From NCBI GenBank assembly GCA_002363695.1, contig DEWO01000025.1, positions 9,748-17,345 on the forward strand: DNA of 7,598 nucleotides. Reading direction: 5' to 3'. Positions 1-6,470 of the stretch are shown one piece after another; within the stretch, counting starts at the first letter, position 1; every line of letters begins with the position of its first letter. A program made the translations under genes and the position numbers. The notes beneath the pieces are model-generated. The model was not told where the DNA came from. It saw nothing but the letters and a program-made list of their open reading frames with translations, and did not search any database. The DNA is from Prevotella sp. UBA3208 (GTDB lineage Bacteria; Bacteroidota; Bacteroidia; Bacteroidales; Bacteroidaceae).

Positions 1-1198
1 GGTGGGCACCGATGGCGTTGCAGATATCGGGCTTCTCCTTATACTTCTCTGCAATCTTGGCACCATAGAGTGCGTGGGGTAGTTCGCTCTCCTCATCGGG
101 CACCTTACCAATATCGTGCAACAGCCCTGCACGCTTAGCCTTCTTGGGATTCAAGCCCAGTTCTGAGGCCATGACGGCACAGAGGTTGGCAGTCTCGCGG
201 GCGTGCTGCAATAGGTTCTGGCCATAAGAGGAACGGTACTTCATCTTACCGATAATGCGAATGAGTTCCGGATGCAGGCCATGAATACCAAGATCGATAG
301 TAGTACGCTTGCCGGTCTCAATAATTTCGTTCTCAAGCTGTTTCTTGACTTTGGCAACCACCTCCTCGATACGGGCAGGATGGATACGTCCGTCGGCCAC
401 CAACTGGTGGAGTGCCAGACGGCAAGTCTCGCGGCGAATAGGGTCGAAAGCAGAGATGACGATAGCCTCGGGGGTGTCGTCGACTACGATTTCAACACCG
501 CAGGCAGCCTCCAAGGCACGGATATTACGACCCTCACGACCAATCACACGACCCTTGACGTCGTCGTTGTCAATGTGGAACACGGAGACAGAGTTCTCGA
601 CTGCGGTCTCGGTGGCCACGCGCTGGATGGTTTGAATGATAATCTTCTTGGCCTGAGCATTGGCATTGAGCTTAGCCTCGTCCATGATTTCATTGATGTA
701 AGCGGCAGCGTCGGTCTTGGCCTCGTCCTTCATCGACTCTACCAAGCGGGCTTTAGCCTCGTCGGCAGAGAGTCCGGAGAGTTCTTCAAGCTTGGCACGC
801 TCCTGGAGCTGCATCTTCTCCAACTCTTCCTGCTTCATGGAGAGCAGTTTCTTCTCGTTGTCGATGCGGTTCTGCTGATTGTCAAGGTCGTTCTTACGAC
901 GTCCGAGTTCCTCCTGACGTTGATTGAGCGAAATCTCACGCTGCTTCAACTTATTCTCGCTCTGCTGGATGTGCTGGTTGCGCTGCTGCACCTCCTTTTC
1001 CAGTTCGGCTTTCTTGTTGAGGAACTTCTCCTTGACTTCGAGCAGTTTCTTCTCCTTAATTACTTCGGCCTCCTTCTTGGCGGCCCCAATCATGTCGTTA
1101 TATTTTCCCTTGATAACAAAGCGGAAAATCATAAATCCGCAGAGGCCGCCTATAATAAGGGCCGCCACGATTAAAATAATACCAACAATAATGTTCAT
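1..1198 (-). CDS. rny: Ribonuclease Y, C-terminus beyond the window
   Basis: This encodes membrane-anchored endoribonuclease Y, which starts mRNA decay. The frame is open from an ATG at 1198 to the left edge, giving 399 residues, so the tail is missing (Bacillus subtilis RNase Y is about 520 residues). Domains seen in order: one N-terminal membrane helix (about residues 2-25, rich in Ile, Val, Leu and Gly); a long charged coiled coil (about 30-175); a KH RNA-binding domain with [14 protein letters not shown] starting at residue 216 (GREG is the GxxG loop); and an HD metal-dependent phosphohydrolase domain with LLHDIGK, where the His-Asp pair is residues 361-362. The frame ends at the IGAH of a motif that in the family continues with a second His. 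No Shine-Dalgarno site precedes the ATG. The gene lies 46 bp after zapA and is probably in the same transcript. The identification is secure; RNA targets cannot be read from the sequence. Confidence 0.96.
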   Translation of the reverse strand, partial: MNIIVGIILIVAALIIGGLCGFMIFRFVIKGKYNDMIGAAKKEAEVIKEKKLLEVKEKFLNKKAELEKEVQQRNQHIQQSENKLKQREISLNQRQEELGRRKNDLDNQQNRIDNEKKLLSMKQEELEKMQLQERAKLEELSGLSADEAKARLVESMKDEAKTDAAAYINEIMDEAKLNANAQAKKIIIQTIQRVATETAVENSVSVFHIDNDDVKGRVIGREGRNIRALEAACGVEIVVDDTPEAIVISAFDPIRRETCRLALHQLVADGRIHPARIEEVVAKVKKQLENEIIETGKRTTIDLGIHGLHPELIRIIGKMKYRSSYGQNLLQHARETANLCAVMASELGLNPKKAKRAGLLHDIGKVPDEESELPHALYGAKIAEKYKEKPDICNAIGAH

Positions 1199-1244
1199 AA
1201 ATGTGTAATATATATTGAATTAATGTTCTTACGCCTTACGTCTG

Positions 1245-1547
1245 CTACTCACCGAGGACAGCCTCGATTTCTGACGTCAAACGGGCAAGAACATTATCGT
1301 AGGGCATGGTGTCATTGCTGGCACGCTCCTTCTGATACGTCAAGGCTATGTCGACAAGGGTCATGAGTGCAATCGTGTGGTCAGTCTTGCGGCCCTTGAA
1401 TCGTTGAGCGTAGCCATTGTATCGCTCGGTAATGAGTTTAGCTGCACTGCGATAGTACTCTTCGTCCTCGCGGTTGATGACGACTTCTATTTCCTCGTCA
1501 TAAACGTGCAACCTGATATGTAGTCTGTCCTTGTTCTGTTCTGCCAT
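1245..1547 (-). CDS. zapA: Cell division protein ZapA
   Basis: This 100-residue protein matches the ZapA family, small cytosolic proteins that bind FtsZ and crosslink its filaments at the division ring. The N-terminal half has the family pattern: a beta-strand start (RLHIRLHVYDEEIEVVI), an acidic EDEEYYRSAAKLI segment and then a helix with ERYNGYAQRF. The C-terminal half (about residues 56-97) is the long helix that in ZapA forms an antiparallel coiled coil for dimers and tetramers; it contains ALMTLVDIALTYQKE. Length is usual for the family. The ATG at 1547 is supported by an AAGGAG ribosome site 8 bases upstream. The gene sits between a ZapB-like coiled-coil gene (12-bp gap) and rny (46-bp gap), so a single transcript is likely. 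Confidence 0.93.
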   Translation of the reverse strand: MAEQNKDRLHIRLHVYDEEIEVVINREDEEYYRSAAKLITERYNGYAQRFKGRKTDHTIALMTLVDIALTYQKERASNDTMPYDNVLARLTSEIEAVLGE

Positions 1548-1555
1548 AGCTTGTT

Positions 1556-1561
1556 CTCCTT
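1556..1561 (-). promoter_or_regulatory. Strong Shine-Dalgarno site of zapA overlapping the preceding stop
   Basis: On the minus strand the sequence reads TAAGGAG, eight bases, then ATG. AAGGAG is a canonical ribosome site, and its first two A bases are part of the TAA stop of the upstream coiled-coil gene. It fixes the zapA start and suggests translational coupling. It stands out because the other starts in this window have A-rich leaders without a clear Shine-Dalgarno site, as is usual in Bacteroidota. Confidence 0.8.
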
Positions 1562-1859
1562 ATTGATTCTCATCGCTGAGGATTGCAATGCATTTATTGA
1601 CGTCGCGGATAAGCTTTGACAACCGTTCCCTGGCCCCACTGAGGTCGCCGTCGGTAATCTCAATCATCTTAGCCATCTTCAGTGATTGGTAATCGGACTG
1701 CTGTTGGTCTAACTTTGCCTGCAAGTCCTTGAGGGCCTGCTCGTTCTTCTTCACTGCGTCAAGAAGTTGCTGGTTCTCCTTTTTCAACTGCTGAAAACGA
1801 AGAATCATCTGCCTGATGCGAGTCTCGAACGTTGCAATTGTTTTCTCGTTAGCCGTCAT
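1560..1859 (-). CDS. Small coiled-coil protein upstream of zapA, ZapB-like in form
   Basis: This 99-residue acidic and basic coiled-coil protein has no signal peptide or membrane segment, so it should be cytosolic. Residues about 8-62 have heptad-like spacing of hydrophobic residues within a Gln/Lys/Glu-rich stretch (LKKENQQLLDAVKKNEQALK). The C-terminal third is different and looks like a helix with a defined motif, DGDLSGARERLSKLIRDVNK followed by CIAIL. Size, coiled coil and position directly before zapA recall ZapB, the ZapA partner that links the division ring to the nucleoid in E. coli, but I see no clear homology to E. coli ZapB. A role in division is therefore inferred from context. 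The gene is first in its operon, with a promoter box about 20 bases upstream and hence a very short leader. The start at 1859 is the only good one. Confidence 0.82.
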   Translation of the reverse strand: MTANEKTIATFETRIRQMILRFQQLKKENQQLLDAVKKNEQALKDLQAKLDQQQSDYQSLKMAKMIEITDGDLSGARERLSKLIRDVNKCIAILSDENQ

Positions 1860-1878
1860 TACGCTTCACTTTTCCGCA

Positions 1879-1886
1879 CAAAGGTA
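1879..1886 (-). promoter_or_regulatory. Bacteroidota-type promoter (-7 box) for the coiled-coil/zapA/rny cluster
   Basis: The minus strand reads TACCTTTG here, a full match to the Bacteroidota housekeeping -7 element TAnnTTTG. Transcription should begin around 1872, leaving only some 10-15 bases of leader before the ATG at 1859. No clear TTTG -33 element is present at the expected place (about 1906-1910), which is occupied by the arm of the upstream terminator hairpin. Confidence 0.65.
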
Positions 1887-1890
1887 AAGT

Positions 1891-1936
1891 AAAAATATTA
1901 AAATAGTGGCATAACTTTCACTATTTTAATATTTTT
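1891..1936 (-). terminator. Long perfect hairpin, probable intrinsic terminator of the hydrolase operon
   Basis: Positions 1891-1908 and 1919-1936 are perfect reverse complements: an 18-bp, very AT-rich stem around a 10-base loop. On the minus strand the stem starts 13 bases after the stop codon of the 206-residue protein and its 3' arm ends in ATTTTT, giving a U-rich end. The stem is weaker per base pair than a GC-rich terminator but long and without mismatch. As an inverted repeat it could also act on the other strand, but no plus-strand gene reads into it. It separates the hydrolase operon from the zapA cluster, whose -7 box begins four bases beyond it. Confidence 0.78.
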
Positions 1937-1949
1937 TAAATCTCACTTC

Positions 1950-2570
1950 TTACTCTCCTTTAGGCTGTTTCTCCTTTTTGGCCAGCATCACGACACGGTA
2001 GACGAAATTAGTTGTCCACTGCTGCGAGAAGCCCAGCTTCTGAGCGTACTGGCGAATAGCCACAACGGTCTTCATGACTCCCGGGTCCGTGAAGTCGTTC
2101 TTATTAAAGATGTCGTTAACAGTCTTTTCGGTCATGGTGCGAATAGCACTCTTGAAGAAACTGGGCACACGGAGTTTGAACTTCATAAGGTTGCCCGTGA
2201 GCATCATCAAATCCTGCGTAAAGCCGGAGAACTGATACATGTAGGTCTGCACGTCCTGCGGTTTCTTGCAGCGTTTGCGGATGCTGGCATCAATCTCCTT
2301 AGTGAAGTCGTCGTCCATCTGATAGAGTTCCTTCAGCATCTTGTTGCAACGCGACTTCTCGGCCAGTCCCAGACGATTATTCTGTGTAGGCACCTTCAAT
2401 GTGGCCTTGAACACACGCAAGTCGGGCAGTGCGGCGAGATTTGAAATGCCCAGGTCAGCAGCCATGCAAGCCTGGAAATATACTCGGATGAGGGTCATGA
2501 AGTCTTCCATGCCCCCAGCCTTCTGTTGTTCGTCCTCCTTTTTTCCAAATAGTTTATTCAAAAAACTCAT
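1950..2570 (-). CDS. Conserved-looking hypothetical protein, 206 residues
   Basis: I do not recognise this protein. It begins MSFLNKLFGKKEDEQQ, a short amphipathic start followed by a charged linker. Most of the rest looks helical, with Lys- and Arg-rich segments (SIRKRCKKPQDV, VPSFFKSAIRTMTEKTVNDI). There is no signal peptide, lipobox or clear membrane helix, so it is probably cytosolic, perhaps touching the membrane through its N-terminus. No catalytic motif is evident. Cysteines are few (residues about 35, 75 and 100) and do not form a zinc-binding pair. It follows the secreted alpha/beta hydrolase with a 26-base gap that has no TAnnTTTG box, so it is most likely the last gene of that operon. 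A strong hairpin follows its stop. Codon use resembles its neighbours, and the reading frame is intact over its full length, which supports it as a real gene. Confidence 0.85.
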   Translation of the reverse strand: MSFLNKLFGKKEDEQQKAGGMEDFMTLIRVYFQACMAADLGISNLAALPDLRVFKATLKVPTQNNRLGLAEKSRCNKMLKELYQMDDDFTKEIDASIRKRCKKPQDVQTYMYQFSGFTQDLMMLTGNLMKFKLRVPSFFKSAIRTMTEKTVNDIFNKNDFTDPGVMKTVVAIRQYAQKLGFSQQWTTNFVYRVVMLAKKEKQPKGE

Positions 2571-2596
2571 ATCTTTATAATTTTACAATTTTAAAA

Positions 2597-4294
2597 TCAT
2601 TCTGTAAGGCCCCAGCCCCACTGACTGTACTCGACATCAATGCCGCCTAGCAACAGCCAGTTGGCCAATGTCTTTTCATAGTATTTCAGCAGATAGAGGG
2701 GAGCCTCTGTCTTTTCTCCCAACTGCTGGAGAGCAGGAGCATACACGTCATTCTCGGAATCCGACAAAAGACCTGATAACAGATATGTTGCTACTTCCAC
2801 AAGATCAGCAGTTGTAACGCCAGAGTCTGCCAACATCTGTGCCACATCCCTCGGAGTCAGGTCAACCTTGCTCAGTGCGTCAACAGCATTGGGAATAAGA
2901 TTTAATATATTATCTATGACCGTCTCAACTGAACCTGCCCTATTATGCATGGCAGATGCCAAACCGCCATTCTTGATAATCTTGCGCAGGTCGATGCCCA
3001 AGTTCTCCAGCAGTTTAATCAGCTTCATCAAGTTCATATCCTTGACGGCATCATAGTAGAAACGATTCAATCCACCCTCGTAGTAGGCAACGGGCCAGAA
3101 CTGAATGGCTGCCATGGTCTGAATGCCCCACACGATAGCCGATGGCTGGTGCTTCAGTTTGAATATCAGCATGTTGGTTTGCAGATTGGTCTTACCAGGC
3201 ACGACACTGGGCTTGAAGCCCTGCTCTTCCATCCAGCCCAGCAAGCTGCGCGAACATTGTACGGGCACATAGTTGTCGTGGCGACTGTGCGCAATGAAGT
3301 ATTTCTGCGTCAGGTCAGGCGTCCAGCCATTGGATATCTTGATTTCTGCCAGCTTAGCCATCAGTTTCTTGGCTGGCTCGCTTTCCAAATCCATATAGGC
3401 AGGAGTGAGCAGCTGGTGGAGCGAGTCAAGATCGGCAACACCATACTTTCTCAGCACGTCCTTATCTTTCTTCTCCAGAAACTCCTGCACATGAGAGGCA
3501 AAGGGCTCGTTGAACAAGTCCTTGTAGTCAATGCCGAGGTGATAGTTCTCATTGACCGAGATAAGCATGATGGCGATGTCGCTCATGGCATCGGCCTTGT
3601 CCAGCCTGACATACTCGGAGTAAGCTTTCTCAATGTCCAGCACACCGCCACCGGCAAAGGTCTTGTCGAAATGGATATCCTTATACTTTTCCTCAGTATC
3701 GCGCAGCTTGGCAATATACATCGCTTCCGTGCCACCCTGCGAGAAGCCTACGTTGAAAAGGTATTTACCCATAGGTATATTCTTGTCCGTCAGCATCTGG
3801 CGGGCGGCCAGCAGACCATCCAGCGAGTTACGACCATTGGTGTGTCCACAGAGGTACTCATAAGGGTGGTCCTTCGACGAGCCAAAGCCAATGTAGTCAC
3901 TCATCACCACAATGTAGTTAGGCTTCAGCGGATTGGCCAACAGACCACTGGGGAAAACCAGTCCTCCCTGCGAGGGAGCGTCCTCCAGCGAGCCGAGTGT
4001 GGCGTGATTGAACAGAATGATGCCATCGCAAGGCACCTCGCCTTTGTCAACATCGGAAGGCACCATCACGATGCCACTGATGGTGACAGGCTTGCCGTCG
4101 GCATCGGTCGATGGATACTCGTAGACGATGTGGCGGACGGCACGCGAGCCCAGCGAGATTCCTTCTACCTTGCACTTGACGGTGGTGTCATTATTCTCGT
4201 GGAGGATTTTATAGGTTACGCCCTGTGCGGCAACGTTAAGCGCTGCGACAAGAATCATTGATAGAGTTATCGATATCTTTTTCATAGCCATCAT
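2597..4294 (-). CDS. Secreted alpha/beta hydrolase (lipase/esterase-like)
   Basis: This 565-residue protein has an N-terminal signal peptide (MKKISITLSMILVAALNVAA, from the fourth codon; likely cleavage near AAQ) and no lipobox cysteine, so it should be exported to the periplasm or beyond. The alpha/beta hydrolase core shows VVMSDYIGFGSS (129-140), a nucleophile elbow GFSQGG with Ser185, and the acid-residue loop AHSRHDNYVPV with Asp340. The catalytic His is less certain; His382 in KLKHQPS is one candidate. Layout resembles bacterial esterases and fungal-type secretory lipases, so an ester or lipid substrate is likely but not proven. Residues about 400-565 form an extra, mainly helical region without recognised motifs. 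The first ATG (4294) overlaps the previous stop as TAATG, suggesting coupling; Met4 at 4285 gives a more typical MKK signal peptide start and is a real alternative. Confidence 0.88.
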   Translation of the reverse strand: MMAMKKISITLSMILVAALNVAAQGVTYKILHENNDTTVKCKVEGISLGSRAVRHIVYEYPSTDADGKPVTISGIVMVPSDVDKGEVPCDGIILFNHATLGSLEDAPSQGGLVFPSGLLANPLKPNYIVVMSDYIGFGSSKDHPYEYLCGHTNGRNSLDGLLAARQMLTDKNIPMGKYLFNVGFSQGGTEAMYIAKLRDTEEKYKDIHFDKTFAGGGVLDIEKAYSEYVRLDKADAMSDIAIMLISVNENYHLGIDYKDLFNEPFASHVQEFLEKKDKDVLRKYGVADLDSLHQLLTPAYMDLESEPAKKLMAKLAEIKISNGWTPDLTQKYFIAHSRHDNYVPVQCSRSLLGWMEEQGFKPSVVPGKTNLQTNMLIFKLKHQPSAIVWGIQTMAAIQFWPVAYYEGGLNRFYYDAVKDMNLMKLIKLLENLGIDLRKIIKNGGLASAMHNRAGSVETVIDNILNLIPNAVDALSKVDLTPRDVAQMLADSGVTTADLVEVATYLLSGLLSDSENDVYAPALQQLGEKTEAPLYLLKYYEKTLANWLLLGGIDVEYSQWGWGLTE

Positions 4295-5457
4295 TACTTT
4301 TTAATAACACGTTTATGGGCATCCTTGCCTTTGCGCTCAATATAGACACCCTTGTCAGGCTGATCTACATGCTGACCTTTCAGGTTGTAGAACTCAACGG
4401 CAGAGTCGTCCTGTTGTTCTGCCTGTAAATTCTGAAGAGCCGTCTTGGCTCCTCCAAGAATTTCAAACGTTGCAGCCACGGGAATGTGGTCGCCCATGAA
4501 CTTGCCGTTACGTTGATAACCCTCAGTGTCGAGCAGATAGGTCAGCGGCTTGAGTTTCGGGCCATTCACAGGGTTGATGTAGATAATCTTGTCCCTGGAC
4601 TCTCCTTCCAGCAGTCTGTCTTCCGTCTCTGAGTAAATTGGCTCTTGCTGACCAGTAGGATACTGCCCTCTCTTCTCCACCTCTATCCATACATCGTGAG
4701 CCTCGGCCAGACCTGTGGTATTGATGACATCAATAAAGTTCTCCTTGATTTTCTCACGGCTATGGTAACTGTTCAGGTCGCCCAGAATAATGACGGGACG
4801 ATTGTCAAAATGGTTCATGATGTCTTCGCGCACCTGTCTGTATTCTCCCTGACGAGCTGCACGGTCCTTCATATCCTTGCCCTCCTTCTCGTCGATGACG
4901 CTACTTGCATCCATGTGCAGGTTGTAGACGATTATCCGAGTTCCGCCGGCCAGCGTCACCTCATAGCGGCGGAAGCCTTTCTTGATGAGCTCATCGCCCG
5001 CATGGCTGAACTTACCGAAATGGTCGTTCCACGGAGTACGGGTTACTGCCGTCACTTGGATGCCCTTCTTCCAGCAGGCACCCAGCCCGTCGCACTCGAA
5101 CTGGTGGTTCTGAGCATGCAACAGGTCTACCTTATGTACCCCGTCCAGCACGCCTATGTCACCACTCCAGGTGTCAAACTGGTAGTTATCTTCCAGAAAG
5201 GCTGTGAGTTCGTCATGATAGTTAAAATCTTCCTGAAAAAACATAAGGTCATAGTTCTTCTGGAAAAGATACTTGCCAATGCGGACTGTACCTGCGCTGC
5301 CTGGACCATTAGGTTTTACATTGAAAACAAGGATTTTCTTTGGCAGGCCGTCAACGTTCAATGTGCTGATGCTAAACCGTTCAGCCTGCTGGGCAAAGGA
5401 TAGCATCTGGGACATTAAAAATATGGTTGCACATAGCGTACGTATAACATGTTTCAT
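4294..5457 (-). CDS. Secreted EEP-fold phosphodiesterase (sphingomyelinase-like) with T9SS-type tail
   Basis: This 387-residue protein belongs to the endonuclease/exonuclease/phosphatase (DNase I-like) superfamily. Visible active-site motifs in order are STLNVDGLP (Asn34), FFQEDF (Glu76, metal ligand), YNLHMDA (His181), ILGDLNS (Asp227, Asn229), SRDKIIYI (Asp289) and MGDHIPV (Asp323-His324): a complete set. A signal peptide (residues 1-22, ending LSFAQQ) exports it, which favours neutral sphingomyelinase-like or other phosphodiester hydrolysis over an intracellular DNA role. The C-terminus (about 354-387), with VEFYNLKGQHVDQPDKGVYI, looks like the short sorting tails common in Prevotella proteins carried by the type IX system, so cell-surface attachment or release is plausible. 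It is first in a three-gene operon and has a good promoter 40 bases upstream. The substrate is inferred; a secreted nuclease remains possible. Confidence 0.88.
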   Translation of the reverse strand: MKHVIRTLCATIFLMSQMLSFAQQAERFSISTLNVDGLPKKILVFNVKPNGPGSAGTVRIGKYLFQKNYDLMFFQEDFNYHDELTAFLEDNYQFDTWSGDIGVLDGVHKVDLLHAQNHQFECDGLGACWKKGIQVTAVTRTPWNDHFGKFSHAGDELIKKGFRRYEVTLAGGTRIIVYNLHMDASSVIDEKEGKDMKDRAARQGEYRQVREDIMNHFDNRPVIILGDLNSYHSREKIKENFIDVINTTGLAEAHDVWIEVEKRGQYPTGQQEPIYSETEDRLLEGESRDKIIYINPVNGPKLKPLTYLLDTEGYQRNGKFMGDHIPVAATFEILGGAKTALQNLQAEQQDDSAVEFYNLKGQHVDQPDKGVYIERKGKDAHKRVIKK

Positions 5458-5493
5458 ATCACTTCGTTTCGTTAAAGATTATATAAACAGGTG

Positions 5494-5525
5494 CAAAATT
5501 AGATATTTTTGGCTAATTTACCAAA
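5494..5525 (-). promoter_or_regulatory. Promoter of the hydrolase operon (-33 and -7 elements)
   Basis: On the minus strand TTTG at 5522-5525 and TAATTTTG at 5494-5501 match both Bacteroidota promoter elements (TTTG and TAnnTTTG), 20 bases apart. Transcription would start near 5488, giving a leader of about 30 bases before the ATG at 5457. This is the best-formed promoter in the window, and it marks the EEP hydrolase as the first gene of its unit. Confidence 0.7.
5496..5519. repeat. 7-bp dyad over the hydrolase promoter, possible operator
   Basis: AAATTAG at 5496-5502 and CTAATTT at 5513-5519 are perfect reverse complements separated by 10 bases (centres 17 bases apart). One arm lies inside the -7 box of the leftward promoter and the other within its spacer, so a bound dimeric regulator would block transcription of the hydrolase operon. 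AT-rich dyads of this length can arise by chance, so this is a candidate only. Confidence 0.35.
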
Positions 5526-5539
5526 TGTTTTCAGAATAA

Positions 5540-5557
5540 AGTTGTATCTTTGCAACT
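5540..5557 (+). promoter_or_regulatory. Promoter of rfbA: -7 box flanked by a 5-bp dyad
   Basis: TATCTTTG at 5545-5552 is a full match to the Bacteroidota -7 element, so transcription should begin near 5558, about 25 bases before the ATG at 5583. The -33 position (about 5521-5527) has no exact TTTG. The box is framed by AGTTG (5540-5544) and CAACT (5553-5557). Because the predicted start of transcription lies downstream of the TTG at 5550, that TTG cannot serve as the translation start. Confidence 0.68.
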
Positions 5558-5582
5558 GAAAAGCATTAAAATACAAAGCATT

Positions 5583-6470
5583 ATGAAAGGTATCGTATTA
5601 GCCGGAGGCAGCGGAACACGCCTCTACCCCATTACAAAAGGTGTATCAAAGCAGTTGATTCCCATCTTTGACAAGCCTATGATCTACTACCCCATCTCAA
5701 CGCTGATGTTGGCAGGCATTCGTGAAATCCTGATTATCTCAACGCCCTATGACCTGCCGGGTTTTAAGCGTCTTTTGGGCGACGGCTCCGACTTAGGCGT
5801 GCGCTTCGAGTATGCCGAGCAGCCCTCTCCCGACGGACTGGCTCAAGCCTTCATCATCGGCGAACAGTTCATCGGGAACGACTGCGCTTGTCTGGTTCTG
5901 GGTGACAACATTTTCTATGGCAGCGGATTCACCGGCATGTTGAAACAGGCCGTGGCACACGCTGAGCAAGACGGGCTGGCAACCGTTTTCGGCTATTATG
6001 TCAACGACCCCGAGCGCTATGGAGTGGCAGAGTTTGACAAGGACGGCAACTGTCTCTCCATTGAGGAGAAGCCCAAGAAGCCTAAATCCAATTATGCTGT
6101 CGTCGGACTTTATTTCTACCCCAACAGCGTGGTAGAGATTGCCAAGAATATCAAGCCCTCGGCACGCGGCGAGCTGGAGATTACGACCGTCAATCAGGAA
6201 TATCTCCAACAAAAGAAGTTGCTGGTGCAGACGCTACAGCGCGGTTTTGCATGGCTTGACACGGGCACCCACGACTCTCTGTCAGAGGCATCAACCTTCA
6301 TCGAGGTCATCGAGAAGCGCCAGGGACTTAAAGTGGCTTGCCTGGAGGAGATTGCCTACAAGCGCGGCTGGATAGACAGTGAGCAACTGAAGAAACTGGC
6401 CGAGCCCATGATAAAGAATGACTACGGCCAGTATCTGTTGCGTCGTGCAGAGGAGCCTTCACAAAGGTAA
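5583..6470 (+). CDS. rfbA: Glucose-1-phosphate thymidylyltransferase
   Basis: RfbA (RmlA) joins dTTP and glucose-1-phosphate to give dTDP-glucose and pyrophosphate, the first step of dTDP-L-rhamnose synthesis for surface polysaccharide. The 295-residue protein closely follows the family from end to end: [16 protein letters not shown] (3-18, nucleotide-binding loop with Arg13), [18 protein letters not shown] (22-39), [14 protein letters not shown] (81-94), LGDNIFYG (106-113, Asp108 metal ligand), EEKP (161-164), SARGELEIT (193-201), [10 protein letters not shown] (224-233, Asp226), and the usual end [10 protein letters not shown] chose the ATG at 5583, not upstream in-frame codons, because the family starts there and the promoter -7 box occupies 5545-5552. 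The gene is alone: no rfbB, rfbC or rfbD follows, and the next gene converges on it after 24 bp with no clear hairpin between. Confidence 0.97.
   Translation: MKGIVLAGGSGTRLYPITKGVSKQLIPIFDKPMIYYPISTLMLAGIREILIISTPYDLPGFKRLLGDGSDLGVRFEYAEQPSPDGLAQAFIIGEQFIGNDCACLVLGDNIFYGSGFTGMLKQAVAHAEQDGLATVFGYYVNDPERYGVAEFDKDGNCLSIEEKPKKPKSNYAVVGLYFYPNSVVEIAKNIKPSARGELEITTVNQEYLQQKKLLVQTLQRGFAWLDTGTHDSLSEASTFIEVIEKRQGLKVACLEEIAYKRGWIDSEQLKKLAEPMIKNDYGQYLLRRAEEPSQR

Noticed and set aside
272..1174. Plus-strand open frame of 300 codons opposite rny
   Set aside because: The minus strand encodes an unbroken RNase Y with all expected motifs. The plus-strand product is Leu-rich low-complexity translation of the coiled-coil region in antisense.
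1199..1244. 6S RNA or another small RNA between zapA and rny, as 6S RNA follows zapA in enterobacteria
   Set aside because: The gap is only 46 bases, with no promoter box or long hairpin. A direct repeat of CGTAAG on the minus strand is the only structure seen.
2945..4261. Plus-strand open frame of 438 codons opposite the alpha/beta hydrolase
   Set aside because: It lies wholly antisense to a gene with clear signal peptide and catalytic motifs, shows no domain of its own and has no promoter box or ribosome site. It is a frame shadow.
4645..5403. Plus-strand open frame of 252 codons opposite the EEP hydrolase
   Set aside because: It is antisense to a complete EEP domain, has no recognisable motif, and no promoter precedes it.
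5550..5582. Upstream TTG start giving rfbA eleven extra N-terminal residues
   Set aside because: The TTG lies inside the TATCTTTG promoter box and ahead of the predicted transcription start; RfbA proteins start at the MKGIVLAGG position.
6462..6469. TACCTTTG on the minus strand at the end of rfbA, as an antisense promoter
   Set aside because: It matches the -7 consensus, but no TTTG lies at the right distance upstream and no gene follows leftwards. A short motif like this is expected by chance.
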